Source: an uncultured Flavobacterium sp. (GTDB lineage Bacteria; Bacteroidota; Bacteroidia; Flavobacteriales; Flavobacteriaceae). Taken from it: a stretch of DNA of 9,655 nt. The translations under genes were made by a program, and so were the position numbers. This document shows positions 6,155 through 9,655 of this stretch, piece by piece (within the stretch, counting starts at the first letter, position 1; every line of letters starts with the position of its first letter). Under the pieces are notes generated by a model that was given only the letters and a program-made list of their open reading frames with translations, did no database searches and had not been told where the DNA came from. The stretch is from contig NZ_CAMIHH010000113.1 in assembly GCF_946220915.1 (NCBI RefSeq), forward strand, positions 1 through 9,655, read 5' to 3'.

Positions 6155-7523
6155 ATTCAAGCAACACTTCCGTGCCAATAGCCAGACGGCTCTTTATTGT
6201 TAACTTTATCGACAGGAGTTCGCAAATTCTTTTAACTATTGACAAGCCAATTCCACTTCCATTTATCTGCAGGTGCTCTTCAGGCCTTGATCTGTAGAAC
6301 GGTAACACTATCTTTTCCATCTCTTCGTAAGCAATTCCCATCCCGCTATCAGTTATTTTTATAAAAGATAAATTATCGCGTGAAGAGCAGGATATTTTAA
6401 TGGAACCTCCATTTTCAGAATACTTGATGGCATTTGAGAGAATGTTTTCGAGCGCCACTGATAATAGGTATGGATCAGCCTCTATGCTAAGATCCGGCTC
6501 AATGGAAGAATCAAGGCTGATGGATTTTTCAGACAGGCTTTCTGAGCTGCGTGCGACCACCTCCAGTATTATCGTATTAATATTTATGCTTTCAATTACA
6601 AGCGCCCGCTTTTGGCTCTCAAACCTGGCAAGCAGAAGTAACTGGTCTACCAGCAAGTTAATCCTGTCGAGTTCAGCTATACAATAATTGATTTTCTCTA
6701 TGAATTCATCCTGGCTGCGTGGTTTTCGCACCAGTACCTCTAAAGTACCTTTTATCACCGCTAATGGCGTCCGTAATTCGTGGGAAGCGTTAGAAGTAAA
6801 TTCCTTCTCCCTCATTACAGCGTTATCAATCCGTACCAGCAGCTTATTAATCGTATCCGACAGTTGGTAAAGTTCATCCCTGTGCTTAGGGTAGGGAATC
6901 CTGTCAGACAGGCTATCATGAGAAATTTTCTGCGCTGTATCAATTATCATTTTCACAGGGCGTATGCTTCCCCCGGCTAAAAGCCTGGCAATGATAAAGA
7001 GTACAAATAACAGGATCGGGTAGGCCACCAGCAATGTTCTCTCAAGGCTGGTGATTACAGATTGCGCATCCTCAAGGGGGGCGGCGACAATGATATAGCC
7101 TACTATCCTTTCCTTAAAATATACCGGAATACTCGCCTGGCGGACCTGTATGCTGTCGAGCGTGCTGTCATAAAAAGCGCTATCCTCCCCGGATCGGTCA
7201 AAATGCAATACACTGTTTTTCAGGTTGGGCGAACGATCAAAGTAACGGCCGTCACTGTCTGTAAATTGTATAAATATAGGATTGATGCCTAGGGTGTTAT
7301 GCTCTTTTTCATACCATTCTTCCTGCTCTACGGAAAAGCCTTCACCTGTAACGGTTATCTCCGTCAGAAGGTCATCGATTTCGGTTTGCAGGTCATTATC
7401 AATATCCTGGTATACACCGTTCCTTACAATCAGGACAATCACAAAAAGCAATACCAGCACCAGCGCCGCAGTGCTCAGCGCGTAGTATGTTGCTATGCGG
7501 TTACGAAATGATAGTGCGGACAT
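6123..7523 (-). CDS. membrane-bound sensor histidine kinase (OmpR-system, HAMP type)
   Basis: A 466-residue classical sensor kinase. Membrane segment 1 lies at about 14-33, a periplasmic sensor region at 35-163, and membrane segment 2 at about 164-181. Then come a HAMP linker (about 180-235), HisKA with phospho-acceptor H248 in NASHELRTPLAV, and HATPase: N-box ENILSNAIKYS (359-369), G1 TDSGMGI (391-397) and G2 NGSGIGLSIV (421-430). All catalytic motifs are intact. The overall plan resembles the heavy-metal/envelope-stress kinases of the CusS/CzcS type, but the periplasmic region has no obvious Met- or His-rich metal site, so the signal is unknown. It follows the response regulator gene by 3 bases and must be its partner. 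The same strand carries the DUF3570 and DUF4266 genes upstream with small gaps, which suggests that it monitors the envelope process those genes serve. Its 3' end overlaps the XRE gene. Confidence 0.95.
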   Translation of the reverse strand: MSALSFRNRIATYYALSTAALVLVLLFVIVLIVRNGVYQDIDNDLQTEIDDLLTEITVTGEGFSVEQEEWYEKEHNTLGINPIFIQFTDSDGRYFDRSPNLKNSVLHFDRSGEDSAFYDSTLDSIQVRQASIPVYFKERIVGYIIVAAPLEDAQSVITSLERTLLVAYPILLFVLFIIARLLAGGSIRPVKMIIDTAQKISHDSLSDRIPYPKHRDELYQLSDTINKLLVRIDNAVMREKEFTSNASHELRTPLAVIKGTLEVLVRKPRSQDEFIEKINYCIAELDRINLLVDQLLLLARFESQKRALVIESININTIILEVVARSSESLSEKSISLDSSIEPDLSIEADPYLLSVALENILSNAIKYSENGGSIKISCSSRDNLSFIKITDSGMGIAYEEMEKIVLPFYRSRPEEHLQINGSGIGLSIVKRICELLSIKLTIKSRLAIGTEVLLEFRTPAPQNQN

Positions 7524-7526
7524 AGT

Positions 7527-8192
7527 TTAAATTTCTGCGGTATAACCGACTCCCCGGATCGTTTTTATAAAATCATTCTCTTTGTCTAAACCAAGCTTTT
7601 TCCGTATGGCATTTATAAATACATCGATCACACCGGTATCGTATTCAAAATGGATATCCCAAACGTCATTTATGATCTGGGCGCGTGTCCTGACCTCATT
7701 CTTATGGTCTGTCAGGTACACAAGCAGTTCAAATTCCCTTTGTGTAAGGTTTATTACCTCGCCGTCCCTGAAGACTTTATAGAGGCCGGGCAAAATCCTG
7801 ATTTTCCCTATCACCGTTTCTTTAGGCTTTTCGGTTTTGTTGCGGAGCTGCACCCTGATACGCTCCAGCAATTCTTCAAAGCTAAAGGGCTTCTTTATAT
7901 AATCATTAGCACCTGACTTAAGGCCTTCTATAGTTTCCTGTATTGTGTCCCTGGCTGTCAGGAAAATGACCGGCGTTGCCGGGTCGGTTTCGCGAAGCCG
8001 CCTGCAAACCTCCAAACCCTGAATGCCCGGCAGCATCCAGTCCAGCAATATTAGGTCCGCTCCGCTATGGAGTGCGTGCTCGAGCCCGGAAAGGCCATCA
8101 GCAGCCGAGAGGACATCGTAGCCCTCTTCCTGGAGTCCCTGGGTCAGGAATTTGGTTATGCCGGGTTCATCTTCGATTATAAGGATTCTCAT
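7527..8192 (-). CDS. OmpR/PhoB-family response regulator
   Basis: A 221-residue transcription factor phosphorylated by the kinase encoded directly downstream. The receiver domain (1-115) has E7-D8, phospho-acceptor D51 in LILLDWMLPG, T79 in FLTARD and K101 in the KKPF motif. The winged-helix DNA-binding domain (about 127-221) shows LTQREFELLVYL, the recognition helix near DTGVIDVFINAIRKKL (185-200) and the closing TIRGVGY. This layout is close to CusR/CopR-type regulators. The frame extends two codons upstream to a GTG at 8198, but the ATG at 8190-8192 gives the usual MRILIIEDE start. Only 30 bases separate it from the stop of the DUF3570 gene, with no promoter element visible, so it is probably transcribed from further upstream as part of the same unit. 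Confidence 0.95.
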   Translation of the reverse strand: MRILIIEDEPGITKFLTQGLQEEGYDVLSAADGLSGLEHALHSGADLILLDWMLPGIQGLEVCRRLRETDPATPVIFLTARDTIQETIEGLKSGANDYIKKPFSFEELLERIRVQLRNKTEKPKETVIGKIRILPGLYKVFRDGEVINLTQREFELLVYLTDHKNEVRTRAQIINDVWDIHFEYDTGVIDVFINAIRKKLGLDKENDFIKTIRGVGYTAEI

Positions 8193-8222
8193 CAACACTA
8201 AAATTAACTAAATATACGGAAG

Positions 8223-9410
8223 TTATTTGTATCTGATGTTGATGCTCACAATATCCGAATTCAGGTTCGTAGAACGGCTGTAGTGACCGTAACGTATTTC
8301 CAGCATATTGAGATGCTTGATACCCAACAGCCCATTAACAGGTGTGAGCCTGAAACCGATACCCAGAAAATTACTATCGAATTTCGACAGGTCATAGTTG
8401 CTGGTATAAAATTCGCTCTGCGGGCCATGCATTTGGTAGCCGTCAAAATATTTGGCAGCGCTCTGGGTGTAGTACCTGTAAAATGGCGATACAGACAGGA
8501 ACGGTGTTATCTTTACCGGAATCTCAAGGTCTGCGGTATGGCTCGTAATGCCCCAGTCATCGGTATAGAAACGGTAATAGGCACGTATTATAATATTATC
8601 TCCCAGAAAATAGCTTGCCCTTGCAGCAACAGGTATCTTGAAACGGCTGCCAGGAAGCTTTTCCTGATGTACCGACCCATCGGTAAAGTACACCCTGTGG
8701 AAAGGAAGGCTGAGGTAGCCCTGCTGCGCAATGACATCCGCCTGCAATAATACCTGGAAGTTACGGTTTACCACCTGTGAATAACCCAGCGAGCCTACAA
8801 AGGTGTTGCGGGATGCATTTCCAGAATCGTCGCTGCCGGCCACACCCCGAAGCTCAACGGGCGCTAACAATTTGACCTGGTCGAGGTACGTCTGGAAACG
8901 TGCCGTGAATTCGCCGTTCCTGTCTTTAGTCTTCTGAGAAAAACTAAGGTTGCCGCCAAAGGATTGGTAATCGTATTCGGTAGACGATGAAACACCAATG
9001 CCAAATGAACGCACTTTTTCCTCATTCTCCCTGATATAATTGAGTGACGGATATACCCGCATGTCTGATGAAGATGCCGATGAGTTTGCCTTCAGGTCGA
9101 TTTTGTCCGATGATGCGGATGAGTAATGGTCGACGCCCACCTCGATGTCCCAATTGTGCCGGATCCCGTTTTCCCCATATTTAAGCAGGCGTACATCGAT
9201 CGCATTGGATATGTCGGTCAGCTTCTCCGTACCGGTGCCCCCGGTAACAGCTGCGTTATTACCATCCTGCCTGTAATAGCTGGAAACGAGGTTAATTTCC
9301 TCCAGTTTCAGTTTTTTAGCCTTGTAGGCCGTCGAGTCGGCAGGCTGGTCCTGGGCGTAAAGCCTCATAAGCCCCAATAGCGCCAGCCCTGTGATGAATA
9401 TGCGTTTCAT
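8223..9410 (-). CDS. DUF3570 outer-membrane beta-barrel protein
   Basis: A 395-residue exported protein with a signal peptide (MKRIF, hydrophobic core, cleavage probable after LYA at residue 19). The mature part alternates polar and aromatic strands with Asn/Asp/Ser loops, as in outer-membrane barrels, and ends INIRYK. The family marks of DUF3570 are seen near the N-terminus: VTGGTGTEKLTD (55-66) and GVDHYSSASSDKID (92-105). The biochemical role is not established. From known gene neighbourhoods, the family travels with DUF4266 lipoproteins and often with ApbE-type FAD:protein FMN transferases and thioredoxin-like proteins, which points to an envelope redox or flavin-linked function (inference). 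It starts 18 bases after the DUF4266 gene and is followed 30 bases later by the response regulator gene, so all appear to share one transcript. The start ATG is at 9408-9410. Confidence 0.9.
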   Translation of the reverse strand: MKRIFITGLALLGLMRLYAQDQPADSTAYKAKKLKLEEINLVSSYYRQDGNNAAVTGGTGTEKLTDISNAIDVRLLKYGENGIRHNWDIEVGVDHYSSASSDKIDLKANSSASSSDMRVYPSLNYIRENEEKVRSFGIGVSSSTEYDYQSFGGNLSFSQKTKDRNGEFTARFQTYLDQVKLLAPVELRGVAGSDDSGNASRNTFVGSLGYSQVVNRNFQVLLQADVIAQQGYLSLPFHRVYFTDGSVHQEKLPGSRFKIPVAARASYFLGDNIIIRAYYRFYTDDWGITSHTADLEIPVKITPFLSVSPFYRYYTQSAAKYFDGYQMHGPQSEFYTSNYDLSKFDSNFLGIGFRLTPVNGLLGIKHLNMLEIRYGHYSRSTNLNSDIVSINIRYK

Positions 9411-9428
9411 TTTCTCAGTATTGTTTAA

Positions 9429-9644
9429 TTAATTGCAGCCGCAGCCTCCGCCGCTTTTACCGGCATTCGCACCGGAAGAACCTTCCCGGTACGATTGGAA
9501 GCTTAATTCCGTTTTTTCAGCTTTTCGGTTAGACAATGCCATCTCAGCATCGTTGATCTTGTTTTTCTGGTATTCTTTTACCGGCGAACAGCCAAAGGCT
9601 GTTGCAGCAATGAGCGCTGCAATTCCTAAAAGGAGTGTTTTCAT
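9429..9644 (-). CDS. DUF4266 small lipoprotein with Gly/Cys C-terminal tail
   Basis: A 71-residue lipoprotein. MKTLLLGIAALIAATAFGC gives a hydrophobic signal ending in a lipobox (AFGC) with C19 as the lipidation site. Then comes SPVKEYQKNKINDAEMALS, which matches the DUF4266 pattern of a Val/Tyr-containing helix ending in a Met. A flexible Ser/Gly stretch leads to the extreme C-terminus GGGCGCN. The two terminal cysteines are typical of the family and may bind a metal, form a disulfide or be a target of a redox partner; which of these is unknown. The gene is upstream of DUF3570 by 18 bases on the same strand. A TGA on the minus strand at 9647-9649, two bases before the ATG, could be the stop of a further upstream gene, but too little sequence remains to tell. 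Confidence 0.88.
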   Translation of the reverse strand: MKTLLLGIAALIAATAFGCSPVKEYQKNKINDAEMALSNRKAEKTELSFQSYREGSSGANAGKSGGGCGCN

Positions 9645-9655
9645 GGTCAGGAAAG

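Noticed and set aside
8193..8198. GTG or TTG start two codons before the response regulator ATG
   Set aside because: The ATG at 8192 gives the usual MRILIIEDE start of this family.
8283..8750. 155-codon plus-strand open frame
   Set aside because: It is antisense to the DUF3570 gene, whose signal peptide, family motifs and barrel pattern are clear.
9429..9644. DUF4266 peptide as a ribosomally made, modified natural-product precursor because of its Gly/Cys tail
   Set aside because: It has a proper lipobox and the DUF4266 family pattern, and no modifying enzyme or transporter of such a pathway is visible.

Overview
The window looks like chromosome from a member of the Bacteroidota, probably a Flavobacterium-, Pedobacter- or Chitinophaga-like bacterium. 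The reasons are a DUF4266/DUF3570 envelope gene pair of the type common in that phylum, A/T-rich leaders without clear Shine-Dalgarno sites, a TAnnTTTG-type -7 element before one gene, and the sequence style of the histidine kinases and Rcp1-like regulator. The genus cannot be fixed from sequence reading alone. There are no rRNA or tRNA genes, insertion sequences, phage genes or CRISPR arrays. Nine complete genes fill most of the window, seven of them on the minus strand.

Left part (1-2773): a short possible C-terminal gene fragment, then a stand-alone CheY/Rcp1-like receiver protein (250-675, plus). It faces a minus-strand pair: a soluble double-PAS histidine kinase (1265-2773) followed by an unrecognised cysteine-rich 170-residue protein (699-1211) with a TTG start. 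The receiver and kinase are plausible partners, because neither has the other's output module nearby, but this is inference.

Middle (2774-6154): a 264-base A/T-rich spacer carries a roughly 20-base-periodic repeat. It is followed by an apparent two-gene minus-strand operon: a small lipoprotein with a coiled coil (5162-5740), then, 3 bases downstream, a CPA2-type cation/proton antiporter with a long soluble Usp-like tail (3038-5158). A small XRE/Cro-type regulator (5912-6154) is divergent from this operon. The shared upstream region contains a perfect palindrome that could be an operator.

Right part (6123-9644): four minus-strand genes with gaps of 18, 30 and 3 bases read as one transcription unit. 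They are a DUF4266 lipoprotein ending in a Gly/Cys tail, a DUF3570 outer-membrane barrel, an OmpR-family response regulator and its membrane-bound sensor kinase. In other genomes the DUF4266/DUF3570 pair commonly lies next to genes for an ApbE-type FMN transferase and a thioredoxin-like protein; if present here, these would lie beyond the right edge. Linkage of this envelope pair to a dedicated two-component system is the most interesting feature. The sensor kinase gene overlaps the 3' end of the XRE gene tail to tail by 32 bases.
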